A stretch of DNA of 64,000 nt from Zygnema cylindricum (taxonomy: Eukaryota > Streptophyta > Zygnematophyceae > Zygnematales > Zygnemataceae). A program made the translations under genes and the position numbers. The notes under the pieces are model-generated. The model was not told the origin of the DNA, ran no database searches, and saw only the letters and a list, made by a program, of their open reading frames with translations. Location of the stretch: assembly GCA_037447655.1 (NCBI GenBank), contig JBBHKE010000240.1, positions 131,329 through 195,328 of the forward strand, given 5' to 3'. Of the stretch, positions 45,095-55,135 are shown one piece after another (the stretch's first letter is position 1; each line of letters begins with the position of its first letter).

Positions 45095-46144
45095 TGTAGA
45101 AACTAATGGTTTTATTAGTATTTTCTAGGTTTGAAAAGAAATATAGAAGTCGAGGCAGTCTATCTCTATCTTCTCTCTCCAAACTCTCAAACTTGTCGCA
45201 GTCACTGAGAAATTGGAGAGGAAGCTAGAGCCATGGCTACCTTGGCTATCCTGAGGTTTACGGGAATTTTATATTAGGGTTTATATATTTAATTAAAATG
45301 TATGTGCCAGCGGCAAGATTTGATCCTTGTACCTGCCGGCCGGCAGACACGAAGTAGCCGGTAGCCTTAGCCGTTTATTCTAGCGATAGTGTTACATAGC
45401 ATATAGTTTGATAATTATTTACATATGTATACAAGCGATAAACCATTTAACTGAAATTAATTACGGGATACATAGATCCAGTAATATATAATGTACGACT
45501 TACGGTACGGACAAAAATCAGTACCGCGCATTTGTTTCGTAAATGAAACAAATACCGCGCATGTATTTATTACGGCTACGATTAAAGCCGAATTTAATCG
45601 GACGGCCGGGATTAGCGCCGAGATCGCGGAGGAATATTTCGGCGGTTTGTGGCCATCGCCACATCGGATGACGCGTGGCAAAATTCCGTTGGATTGTGGA
45701 AACTCCGGAGATTATGGCACCGAATCCGGATTTGACACGTGTCGACATTTTGGCCATGTCGTACAATGTCCGTACATAAAGTACACCGGCAGCTGTACTT
45801 TTGCGTACGGAACTCAATTCTGATTGGTTCCGTACATCAGTAGATAGAGTCTGTGAGAGAGATAGGACTTAGAAAAATTAGAAGATAGGACCCCCTCTCC
45901 CAGAGAGCTTCTGTACAAAAGGTCAACTTTGACCCTCCATAACTTACTGCTCAGGGGAGCAAATTCAGAGATTCTTTTTGCTATCGACTCAGGGGAGTCT
46001 TGACTTCACAGGGGTGAAGTTGGTCAGAGTTTTTGTCTGCCAGGGTGGCAGTTATTTTTGCTTAAACACAAAGGGGTCAGGATTATCCTAGAGGCTTCTT
46101 GGAAGCTGTCCACTCTGAGGACTTATGGAGGTCTCAGAGTTTCA
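45095..46144 (+). repeat. Array LTR 3 (family B)
   Basis: 1050 bp, closer to LTR 2 than to LTR 1, followed by target duplication CTTAG. Confidence 0.93.
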
Positions 46145-46149
46145 CTTAG

Positions 46150-46543
46150 GGTATGTGGCCCATGTATTAATGTACCGGATTTTTTGTTAACATGAAAGAG
46201 AGTGCTCCCTAGTGTTTTCATTGCCTATCATGCGCATGTAGCTAAAAAAATTGCAGTTAATGAAATTAACTCAAAAAAAAGTTTACATCAACATTTGGTA
46301 GTGTTTAACTAGCGTTAATTATTCTAATGTCAAATATTTATAGATAGTGCAATAAAAAAATGTGTCAGTCCGTACTAAAAATGCTTATTATTTTGTAGAG
46401 ACAAACAAAATATGTGTCAAAGAATGGCATCAAAAAGAAAAATTGAGTGCGTCGCACGGAAAAGCGTACTCAAATTTGATTCCAAGTGAAAAAGACAAGG
46501 GAAAATGTGTCAGTCCGTACTAGAACTGCTCATTATTCTGTAC
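46150..46543. other. AT-rich spacer, nothing recognised
   Basis: No gene or terminus. A 'gtgtcagtccgtacta' stretch occurs twice (about 46363 and 46507). Confidence 0.45.
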
Positions 46544-46996
46544 CATAGTTTAAAAGTAGGTGAAAGTAGGCCCATCCAATATGCCTATTATACGCAAAAC
46601 ATACAATATGACCTTAAGACCCATATTGTATTGGTCGCAAAATGAAAAAAAATAGTAACAGGGTTGAGATGCACATCGATCGATAGAGAATTAAATCTCA
46701 TGTCTAAATTTTGAAAAACATTTGGACATTTTTTTTTTCAGTGAGTTATGAGTTATTTTTTATTTAAACCGTCACATTTAGACAATCGGACGGTCGCTGA
46801 TAAAAGTAGCGATCAAAAACATCACATGAAAAGCCCATAACACAAATTACGATAAGACTATTGTCACATTTAGATGATCGGACGACAACTGATCAAAGTA
46901 GTGATCTAAGAAGATCATATGAAAAGCCCATAACCCAACTTACGATAAAGGCGCCTACGATAGGCCTACCATAAAAACGCCTACTTTTGAACTATG
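46544..46996. mobile_element. hAT-like MITE M2
   Basis: 453 bp. Terminal inverted repeats CATAGTTTAAAAGTAGG and CCTACTTTTGAACTATG (one mismatch), flanked by TTCTGTAC (46536-46543) and TTCTATAC (46997-47004), an 8-bp duplication with one mismatch. Internal sequence matches M1 in inverted order plus an internal direct duplication ('gaaaagcccataac' twice). Non-coding. Confidence 0.7.
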
Positions 46997-47004
46997 TTCT
47001 ATAC

Positions 47005-47769
47005 AGAAGTACAAAATTTGTGTCAGATTATGGCGTCGACAAGAGAAATTACGTCGCACGGAAAAGAGTATAAGTCATAAAAAACGAGAGAAAATCGCGA
47101 GATCGTGTTCTCACATATTGAGGCATCGAATATGTGAACACGACTTTCGCGGCTACTCTAAAAACATGAGAAACTACATCGACTTCGTAACTTTAACAGC
47201 AATTCACAGTGTACTTTCAACCTTTTTTTAGAAATTTCGTACATTATATCCGTACACGAAAAGTATACGAAATTTACGAAAAGTTTAAAAAACCCTAAAA
47301 ATAATGCATAATCGTAGATATTTCAAAATGTTAATGAATGAAACCTCTATGATTGCCACACATTGGACACAAGGAGCGTTTGCTTGGAAAACTCAAAATC
47401 GGACAGTCAAAATTTTCACCCAAAAGTTTGGAGAATCTTGACAAATCTCTAGTATTCATGTAATATATATATAAAAAAAAAATTGTACGGCCATGTACGA
47501 AAATGCAATTTTTCGAGTAATAAACCTCACTTTTCGCCTGATAGAGGTTCACCCTAAATCAAACAAAGGTAATGTCCGACATCTGATATCATACAGTAAT
47601 TTCCTTAATCTATTGTGTAACAGATGGCGGCGAACCAGCGCAACTTACGACAACTCGGTTAGTTGTCGGTGAAAATACGACAAAAAGATAAATGTACTCC
47701 GGCTTTTATTCCAGTCATAAATAAAGGTGTACCTTCATGATCTAAAAAGTGACGTTGTTTATAATTATT
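47005..47769. other. AT-rich spacer with one long hairpin
   Basis: A hairpin at about 47095-47152 pairs CGTGTTCTCACATATT with AATATGTGAACACG and CGCGA with TCGCG. A GCAATTCACAGTGTAC terminal motif lies at 47203-47218, and a right-end relative of the 3880-4239 foldback at about 47480-47545. No gene. Confidence 0.45.
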
Positions 47770-48109
47770 TCTAGGTTTTGTACAAATTTGTACCATTTCG
47801 TTCCGTTTTTTTTACTTAACTTATAAAACATGTTTAATGGAGATTTCCCAAGATTCTCCAATCTTACGCAAGTAAACACTGACTGTCTGATTGATAATTG
47901 ATATCTGTATGATTGCTCATTGGACAACAAATAAAACCTCCACCGCATTCGTCCTTCCCACTAACGACAAAAAAAAATCATATCCTACCACCGCGTTGCC
48001 CAGCCTCCTTGCCTCTCCTCCCAAACAAGACTAGAAAAAAAAACAGAAAAAAAAGTGTGTGACACATCCTGCTGCAGTACACCCTTTCGCCAATCTCCTC
48101 GCTGAGGTA

Positions 48110-48341
48110 ATGCATCTCCATACATTTTTGCTCCTGCTGCTCCTCCTCCTACTCGTCCATTCAGAATGCACAATATTCAATCCGTGCAATAAAGGAAAAC
48201 CAACGCGTCTACTAAAAAATCCCACGTGTAACCTGCTGGCAAGGTGCTACGTGTAGTCGGACAGCTTGAAGTCGCTCGACGATTTTCCGTGTACCCCATT
48301 GGTGCTCAAACGGAAGCCTTTCATATACGTTTCCAAGTCTG
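48110..48341 (+). pseudogene. Small secreted Cys-rich peptide, copy 3, nonsense
   Basis: ATG 48110 starts a signal peptide (MHLHTF then nine Leu, VHSEC). It is followed by a C.KGK motif and Cys residues matching those of copy 2 (T-C-N-L-L-A-R-C). TAG at 48254-48256 replaces the codon for the first Pro of VPPDTF. The same frame then continues with SLKSLDDFPCT and IYVSKSG, clearly homologous to copy 2, up to a GTATGT donor-like site at 48342. The upstream in-frame ATG at 48059 is not conserved in the other copies. Confidence 0.55.
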
Positions 48342-48349
48342 GTATGTCC

Positions 48350-48582
48350 TTACGAGAGGGAGAAGGGGGGGAGGGAATGAAGGAGGAGGAAGGGAGAAGG
48401 GAGGGGGGAAGGAAGAAGGGAGGGGGAAGAGGGGAAAAGATAAGGGAAGGGAGAAGGGAGAAGGGAAGAGGGAGGGGAGAAGGGAGGAGGGAGGGGGGAA
48501 GGGTGAAAGGAGGGGGGAAGGGAGAGGAGAGGGGAGGAGGGAAGGGAGAAGGGAGGAGGGAGGGAGGAAGGGAGAAGGGAGG
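48350..48582. repeat. Purine tract in copy 3 of the peptide unit
   Basis: GGGAGAAGGGAGG repeats at the same relative position as in copies 1 and 2. Confidence 0.9.
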
Positions 48583-49097
48583 TGTAAAAAGAAAAAATAG
48601 TAATAACCACAACACAGTATAATGCACAGCGGAAAGACTCCAAGGATCTCCTCGTAGCAACAGCAACAGTACACAACACTCACGAATAAAGGTTAAGCTT
48701 TATTAATCGGAAGAAAGATTACAAGATGAAAGCTCGCTCCGAAGGTCTACTCAAAGAGTCTACCTCTTGAATAGATCTACTTTACTATTTAAACTATCCA
48801 TCCGTTATCAACCTAGTACTGTACACATGTACACGTGGACTTCAAGATCCACCGAGATCTATCTAAACTATCTTTCTAGAACTATGCAGTTTTATCTACA
48901 TTCTGCGGCGTTGCTATGCTGCTACGCTGTGTTGCTATACTACGCTACTAAGTTGCTACGTTGCTCTGCTGTGCTACTTTGGCGTCGCAACTGCTGTGCT
49001 CTGGACTACTCTGTAGTCGTAGCTGCACTGCTGTGGACCGCAGCCGCAACAGCCTCGCCACTAACAATATTGTGCGTATTTTTTTAACCCTGTTACA
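48583..49097 (-). repeat. LTR of an unclassified element (minus strand)
   Basis: Read on the minus strand it begins TGTAACAGGGTT (49097) and ends TTTTTACA (48583), with terminal TGTAA/TTACA inversion. TGTAACA-type starts are common in Ty3/gypsy LTRs. An open-frame gene on the same strand ends about 50 bp before it, as expected for a 3' LTR. Contains GCTGTGCTACT-like low-complexity repeats. No second LTR was found. Confidence 0.5.
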
Positions 49098-49146
49098 GTG
49101 CCTTCCACTCAAGATTTAGTGTCCCGCTGAACCTTACTCAGGGAAA

Positions 49147-50316
49147 CTAAAGTTGATGGAGTATGCCGAATGTCTCCTCACGGTACTCCTCGAATTCCTA
49201 TCGCAGAGTGTCAAGTTGATTTTGAATTTGCTCACATTGGGTCTCCAGCACGGCAATATGATGTTCCGCCGCTGCCAAGCGTTTTCGAGTGATCCGCTCC
49301 TGAGCTTGGTCCTTCCCTTCCTCCGGTGCTGCCGCTGGTGCTTCGGGTTGCGGCGGAATGGCTGTTGATGCAGGTTCCTCTGGTACCGGGGCTGGTGGAG
49401 TTTCACGTTTTTCTATCCGTCGTGCTCCTTTCGCCACCTCGTCGGCCTGTTCCCACCGAGGTACCTTCCTTAGTTTGAAGGATACGTGTTTCTCGGCAGC
49501 TCGAGCCCGCTAGAGAGCGTTCTTCTGTGCCACCTTGAGTGCCTGTACCTCGGGTGTGACCTCCGCCCGAGAAATGATGTCATGAAGACGGACATCCGAC
49601 AGGTGATAATTGCGGAGGAACCCGGGGACATCCACACGATATCGATAGTGATGTTCGACTACTTCCATGAACGGTAGGGCATGAGGGTTCAACTGCACAT
49701 ATTCCTTATGGTTATTCCCTAAGTCCTTCGTCCTCATGAAATTCCTCGCCGGGTGGGACGGCACGCTGGCACGTATATTAATAGGATCCCCAATTTTTCC
49801 TGTGCGCCACGCTGCTGGCCAATTTGAAGGATCCTAATAGAAGCGTTTGGCAAAACTGAAGACGAGGTCTGGATGTTGGGGGTCGATAGGCAATGGGAAG
49901 AGGTAGTTGGGAATTTCTTCCCCTTTTTCACTTTCCTCGTCCGTCTCCCCTTCTTCGCGTCGTAGAACAAAAACGTCATCCGCGCTGGGATATTGTGCCT
50001 CAACCCTCTTTTCTAAACTCTCCAAAGATTGCTCGTTTGCGGTGCTCTCTTTATTAGGATCCCTTATCACCTCTAGATCCGAGGCACGCTCCCCTTTCTG
50101 TGGGGGTGTCGGTTCCAGTTCTGGCTCATCCGCGTCGGAGAGTTCATGGTCTTCTTCATCCTCCTAATCCCCCTCTTGGAGTGGGTTGTACTCGGGGTCT
50201 TGTGAATTTTTTGACCCCTCCCCTCCATTGGTCTCCGCCGGCCCTGCCTCGCTAGTGGCCGTCTCCTCCGGTTCTGGTTCTGCTTCTACCTCCCTCCTCC
50301 GGTCTGCCTCTACCAT
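49147..50316 (-). pseudogene. Unrecognised element ORF, ~390 codons, four stops
   Basis: From ATG 50316 (minus) one frame can be followed to TAG 49147-49149, interrupted by TAG 50164-50166, a stop at about 49831-49833, one at about 49507-49509 and TAG 49198-49200. The N-terminal 80 codons are very acidic (EAEPEPEE type). The middle contains PNYLFPLPIDPQHPDLV and a Pro/His-rich PSHPARNFMRTKDLG. The C-terminal part is Pro/Ala-rich then a heptad-like coiled coil (RLAAAEHHIAVLETQCEQIQ). It resembles a structural (gag-like) protein of an LTR element by position before the LTR, but I recognise no family. Inactive. Confidence 0.5.
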
Positions 50317-50440
50317 GGCCTTTGTTGTTCTTTGGTCCAAAATAGACCGCAGGAGCCACCCATACTATCATGCAAAAAAACTAAGCGAAGCTAGGTCAAT
50401 GAACAATCATTTGAAATGCATCCTCCATTTAACATACTTC

Positions 50441-50581
50441 AACTAAGGTTTGATGGAATAATCAACATAAACAAACCTTAGGACAACAACTAAGGTTTGA
50501 TGGAATAATCAACATAAACAAACCTTAGGATAACATCTAAGGTTTGATAGAATAATCAACATAAACAAACCCTAGGACAAA
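50441..50581. repeat. Three 47-bp tandem units, each a hairpin
   Basis: Units start at 50441, 50488 and 50535. Each contains CTAAGGTTTG and, about 19 nt later, the exact inverse CAAACCTTAG. The third unit has a few changes (for example CCCTAG). Confidence 0.85.
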
Positions 50582-51335
50582 TGCATAAACAATGCATATG
50601 AATCATATATAAAATAGCATAAATAAATAATAACAAACAAATGCATCACACATAAACAAAAGTATAATCAAAGTATAATCAAATAATCATTATATCATTC
50701 AAAGTGCATGACCTAATCGACAACCCTAAAATACTACATCTTTGGTCCATACTTTTCTAACCAGCATTGATGATTAATTCCTAACAAAGCTCATTCATAT
50801 ATATACACTTGTGAGCTGTCAACGAATCACTAAGTGTCAAAATAACCAACATAAATTACGTAACTGTCATTAAGTTCTATTTAACTATAATAGCCCATTA
50901 CTAAGAAATAAATTAATCCTAAGCGCACACCTGAAAGTCAAGCAATGGTAAGCGTACACGTGTCTGCAAATACGACACATAAAGACACACAAAGACACAC
51001 AAATTAAACTTTCGATACCCTCATTGATCACGTAAAATATACCTATTTTAATCAACACTAAATTATTATTTCTAATAAGACAAAACATTGATGTTTCAAA
51101 TATTTACACCGATGCATCCACAAATCCCCGTTATAAGTGACAACTTGCTTAGTCACTTGTTGACAATACCACGTAGTGAACCGACATCGAATATGTACGG
51201 TCCACTTAATAATACGTCATCAAAAATAATGCGATCCCTTGAAAATATTGGCGGACACCGTCCCCCCTCCACGTGTAGCTTGAACCACTGCCGAAATTAA
51301 ACCGTACTATCCAAATCCTGTCCGTATGAAACCAC
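50582..51335. other. AT-rich spacer, nothing recognised
   Basis: Very AT-rich ('ataaataaataataacaaac', 'agtataatcaa' duplications). It may be the remnant 5' region of the minus-strand element to the left, but no second LTR or primer site is visible. Confidence 0.4.
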
Positions 51336-52625
51336 TGTTGATATTTGGGTATTTTCTAGGTCTTTATTATATAGAAAAAGAGTAGAGGCAGTCTGCCTCT
51401 AACTCCCTTCTCCAAGCCCCCACACTTCTTGTAGTCACTGAAGGCTAGAAAGGGAGCTAGAGCCACGGCTGCCTAAGCGCTCCAGAGAGTCAGAAGTAGA
51501 TAATAGGTATGTTTACTAAAAAAGGTATTTGACGGACCTAGGAATTGATCTTGGTACCTAACGTCCGTCAAACGTCCCGCAGTCGTTTGCTTTGTCCATT
51601 TAGTCTAGGACTAGTAATGGGACTTATAGGGTTTGATAGATATTTATTTACTTACAAGTAGGGTTTTCCATTTAGCTGGGTTATAATATATAAGGCATAG
51701 AAACAGTTGTACTATTAGTACCGGACGAAATAAATGGTACGGACATTTATTTCGACGGTCCGTTTAAATGACGATGTAAATCTGACGGCCGTGGTTAGCG
51801 CCGACATCGCGGAAAGAACAATTTGGTAGTTTGCAGACGCCGCCACTCTAGATGACACGTGGCAACATCGTACGAGATTAAGGAATTTCCGGAACGGCAG
51901 AAAACAAATACGGAAGTGACAAATCTCGCACTATGACGACATCGTACAATGTACGTACATAAAGTACTCGGGCACTTGTACTTTCTTGTACGGTACCATT
52001 TTTCTGACGCGGCATGACCTTGCGCCACGTGGAGAGATAAGACTTGCAGGCAGGAATTCCGGAGATTATAAGAGCGAATCCAGATAGGACATGTGTTGAC
52101 TTTTTAGCCATGTCATACAATGACCGTACAAAAGGTACACCGGTATCTGTACCTTAATGTACTATACAGTAATGTGATTGGTGCGTACCTCAATTCTAGA
52201 GGGTTTAGAGAGGGGTTTAGGACTTATAATATTTCTGGTAGGAAGCCGCCTCTCCAAGAGAGCACCTTGTATAAATAGCAAACTTTGGCGAGCCATAACT
52301 ATCAATTGAGTTGACCAATTTCAGTGATTCTTTTTGCTGCGAATTCAGGGTAGTCCAAGCTACACAGGGGTGTAGTCGGTCAGAGTCTTTTGCCTGCCTA
52401 GATGGCTGCATTTCTAAGGGAAAGTCAAAGTGGGAGAATGTGTCCAAATCTCATATTCTAACTTTGCATTCTGTAAAGTCTTATTTCACAGGGTGAAGCT
52501 GTAATGGGGTTTTGATTGTCAAGGGGTCAATCATTTGGGTTTATATCAAGTTGGAGTCGGCACTATCTAGATTAGCTTCTTTTGATCTGCGAATTCTGTG
52601 TGGCAATGGAGCCCATAGAATTTCA
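51336..52625 (+). mobile_element. Solo LTR A2 (family A)
   Basis: 1290 bp, TGTTGATATTT...GAATTTCA, perfect target duplication ACCAC (51331-51335 and 52626-52630). Diverged from the A1 LTRs by many substitutions but retains the U3 hairpin TTTGACGGAC/GTCCGTCAAA (51528-51572) with a compensated inner arm and the TATA box (52270). Confidence 0.92.
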
Positions 52626-52630
52626 ACCAC

Positions 52631-53064
52631 GTACTTTGCCGTAAATCTCACGTGCCAAATTAAAAGTACACCTGTCAAATACGACGCTCCGTACCGGCGG
52701 CGTCCCATTTAATAAATGCTGTCTGTTGCATTATGTTTTGTATGGCTGGCGTACTTTTTCAAACAATTCGAATATTTCAAATCGGATCGCGAAGCGATCC
52801 GCCGTCCATTTCTATTTCGCAATATGTATTTTTTTCGTACGCTTCTTTGCGTCACTCAATTTGTACCCTACGTCACTTTAAATTTATTCGTACAATTATT
52901 CCCTTAATCCACAAATCTGTTCAAGCCTCCACATTAATTCCAATAATTACGTGCGAACACAAATACGCGCACGTATGTACAAAAATGAATCTTCCTAAAA
53001 ACAACAGCCTCCGTTGCCACTAGCAATCTATCTGGACGAGGCACATCTCCTTGCCCTACCCGTA
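52631..53064. other. Spacer, nothing recognised
   Basis: No gene supported; short overlapping open frames without motifs. Confidence 0.45.
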
Positions 53065-53069
53065 CAAGT

Positions 53070-53910
53070 TGTTGTTTTGGAAAGCTTTAGTCCTCTCTAT
53101 GCCTTGAGTGTGAGGGAGAGAGAGTTTCACGACTTAGCATATGTTTAGTTGTAAGTTCGTTTCATTACACACCAGAATTGATGTTCCACTAGATCGGTAG
53201 GGAGTACACTTTTGTATACACTCCCGAGACACAAGTCACTACAAGAAAGAGGACACTCCAGAATATCCGATTGTTTGTGCATAGATACACTTGAGGACAA
53301 AATGGCACATGTAGATTTGTCTACGGTGCCGAATGTGATATGTACGCGGCTGAGGGAGACCGCCGACAAACGCTGGTCCATGTGAGCCACATACACGACA
53401 AATGAGGTGGCATATAGAATCCTACTCCTTTGTAAATATCTAGTTAAGTAGATTTTTTGTCTTTGTGTGGTTAGTTGATTAGTAAAGGAATCTTTTTGTA
53501 TGACGTACCTTGTTCGGTTCGAGCCGCAGGTATTTATTGTACGGCTGGTATGCCTCCGTACGTTCAGCAGCATAGGCTTCGGTGTATATTAGTAGGACTT
53601 AGATAACTTTGAAGGTATTAACATTTTGTAGTCAAAAACTGTACAGCCTGGTTTTGGCATTTTCATCTGTGGATATCTCACAGATCTGTTGGCAGAATTA
53701 CTTGTAATTTTGTGTGTATGTTCATCCTGATATTATCTAAACTGTGGTAGATTTTCAGAGCTATTGTGTCTCTGGTTTGGGTTTTATCAACTGTTGAAGT
53801 TGCTGTTTTTCAGACCGGTTTTTGTGAAAGTTTCTTGCTTGGTTTGGTTCCGAGATGACTACACCGGCATCCTCATCGTCTTCGGTTCCGGCTGTTGTCT
53901 CAGAACAACA
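53070..53910 (+). repeat. C 5' LTR
   Basis: 841 bp with 7-bp terminal inversion. I place the end at CA 53910 because GGTCACGGGCCC follows at the position of the primer site and the gag frame crosses it as in A and B. Contains a perfect hairpin ATCTGTG...CACAGAT (53665-53685) but no AGGG-loop hairpins. Confidence 0.7.
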
Positions 53911-55135
53911 GGTCACGGGCCCGCCTTCACGAATTCCGGTTTTTGATGGGAAAGAATATCTGTATAAGGCAGATCTTGTAAGGTCTTATTTTGTACAAGT
54001 GAAGCTTTTTGATGTTGTTAATGGATCTATGGTAGAAACTGATGTAAACTATGATCAAAAGAATGAGCAGGCTCTTCATTTGATAAAATTAATGATATCT
54101 AAAGAGCTGCATATGACATACATTCAGGCTTCTAAAGCATCAGAGATTTGGGATGCTTTGAAAAAGACATATTCTAGGGCTAATGCACAACATGAGATTA
54201 TAACTGCTGGGCAGATCTGGGAATATAAGTATACAGGCGGAAGCATGGCAGAATATTGCAATAAATTCAGACTTCTAGTTGCTGAAAATGCATGTTCAGG
54301 TGGTTCATTTCCTGAGTATCACCAAGCAATGATTTTAGTGAGGGGGCTTCCTAGTGAGTATAAAGGTGCCTATGATGAACTGAAAAAATTGGATAAGACA
54401 CAGTGGAATCTAGCTACAGCTATAGAGTATGTGCTAGAAGAAGAAGCGAATCAGCTGGCATTTAATTCTGGAAAGCCAGCTGTAGCTTACAATGCTCAGT
54501 TTCAGAGAGATAATAGATTTCAAGGAAATCAGTCCTTTCAGCAATATGAACGGTGTGTCTATTGCTATAATAATGGTCATTTGTACAAGTTTTGTCCTTT
54601 GTATATAAAAGCGTGTGAAACAGGTTCTTACCGCAAAGGATGGAAGGTGAGAGGAGCTCCATTTACACCGAAACCTCTGAGCAAAACCGCAGCTTTTTCA
54701 GCGGAGGAAGAGGAGCCAGTGAAGGAGATGGAGAAGGAGAAATCAGAGGTTGTTAGTTTTCCTAAAACTGATGACACCGAGTTCTTTGCTATGGCAAAGA
54801 TGATGGAGGGAGAGAAAGATCTCGGGTGGATTATGGACTCCGGAAGTTCCTCCCACATGTGTTGGAACAAATCCTATTTCAAGGATATGACACCTATCCC
54901 TACTCGTCAAATCTTTTATGCTTGTGGTGCCACGGTGGAAGCTAATGCTAAGGGTAGCATAGATCTGAATTGTGAGATAGATGGCAAAGCTGTAAAAAGA
55001 ACTTTGCATGATGTGTTATATGTGCCTAAATTTAAGAAAAAAATGTTTTCTACCTCTGTTGCAGAAAGTAAAGGTTTTGATGTTCTTCAGAGCAAAGGCA
55101 AAAAGATAGTAAGCAAGGATGGGAGAGTAGCCTGA
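53855..55135 (+). CDS. gag: Gag-protease of C
   Basis: 426 codons from ATG 53855, inside the LTR, across the primer site (VTGPPSR) to TGA 55133-55135. Copia gag domain (SEIWDALKKTYSRAN, then AGQIWEYKYTGGSM, CNKFRLLV), zinc knuckle CVYCYNNGHLYKFC, then protease DSGSS and the LHDVLYVP segment. The stop truncates pol. Whether the stop is a mutation or original cannot be settled here, but in B the equivalent point is open. The product could still assemble particles if expressed. Confidence 0.75.
   Translation: MTTPASSSSSVPAVVSEQQVTGPPSRIPVFDGKEYLYKADLVRSYFVQVKLFDVVNGSMVETDVNYDQKNEQALHLIKLMISKELHMTYIQASKASEIWDALKKTYSRANAQHEIITAGQIWEYKYTGGSMAEYCNKFRLLVAENACSGGSFPEYHQAMILVRGLPSEYKGAYDELKKLDKTQWNLATAIEYVLEEEANQLAFNSGKPAVAYNAQFQRDNRFQGNQSFQQYERCVYCYNNGHLYKFCPLYIKACETGSYRKGWKVRGAPFTPKPLSKTAAFSAEEEEPVKEMEKEKSEVVSFPKTDDTEFFAMAKMMEGEKDLGWIMDSGSSSHMCWNKSYFKDMTPIPTRQIFYACGATVEANAKGSIDLNCEIDGKAVKRTLHDVLYVPKFKKKMFSTSVAESKGFDVLQSKGKKIVSKDGRVA

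Larger units (their letters stand above)
34293..46144 (+). mobile_element. Tandem copia array B2-B3 (LTR-int-LTR-int-LTR)
   Basis: Three LTRs (34293-35341, 39694-40743, 45095-46144) alternate with two internal regions, and the whole array is flanked by a single perfect duplication CTTAG (34288-34292 and 46145-46149). B2 and B3 share an inactivating TGA and LTR variants absent from B1, so they are sister copies. Both internal regions have primer site and polypurine tract. Confidence 0.95.
47770..48582 (+). repeat. Secreted-peptide unit, copy 3, truncated
   Basis: Shares the TTTAATGGAGAT...CCAAGATTCTCCAATCTT upstream stretch with copy 1, and the leader, exon and purine tract with copies 1 and 2. 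Ends at 48582 where an LTR of another family begins. Confidence 0.7.

Noticed and set aside
48247-48683. Several 109-139-codon frames on both strands
   Set aside because: Same purine-tract artefact.
50441-50581. CRISPR-like array
   Set aside because: Units are contiguous 47-bp tandem repeats without unique spacers, in a eukaryotic context.
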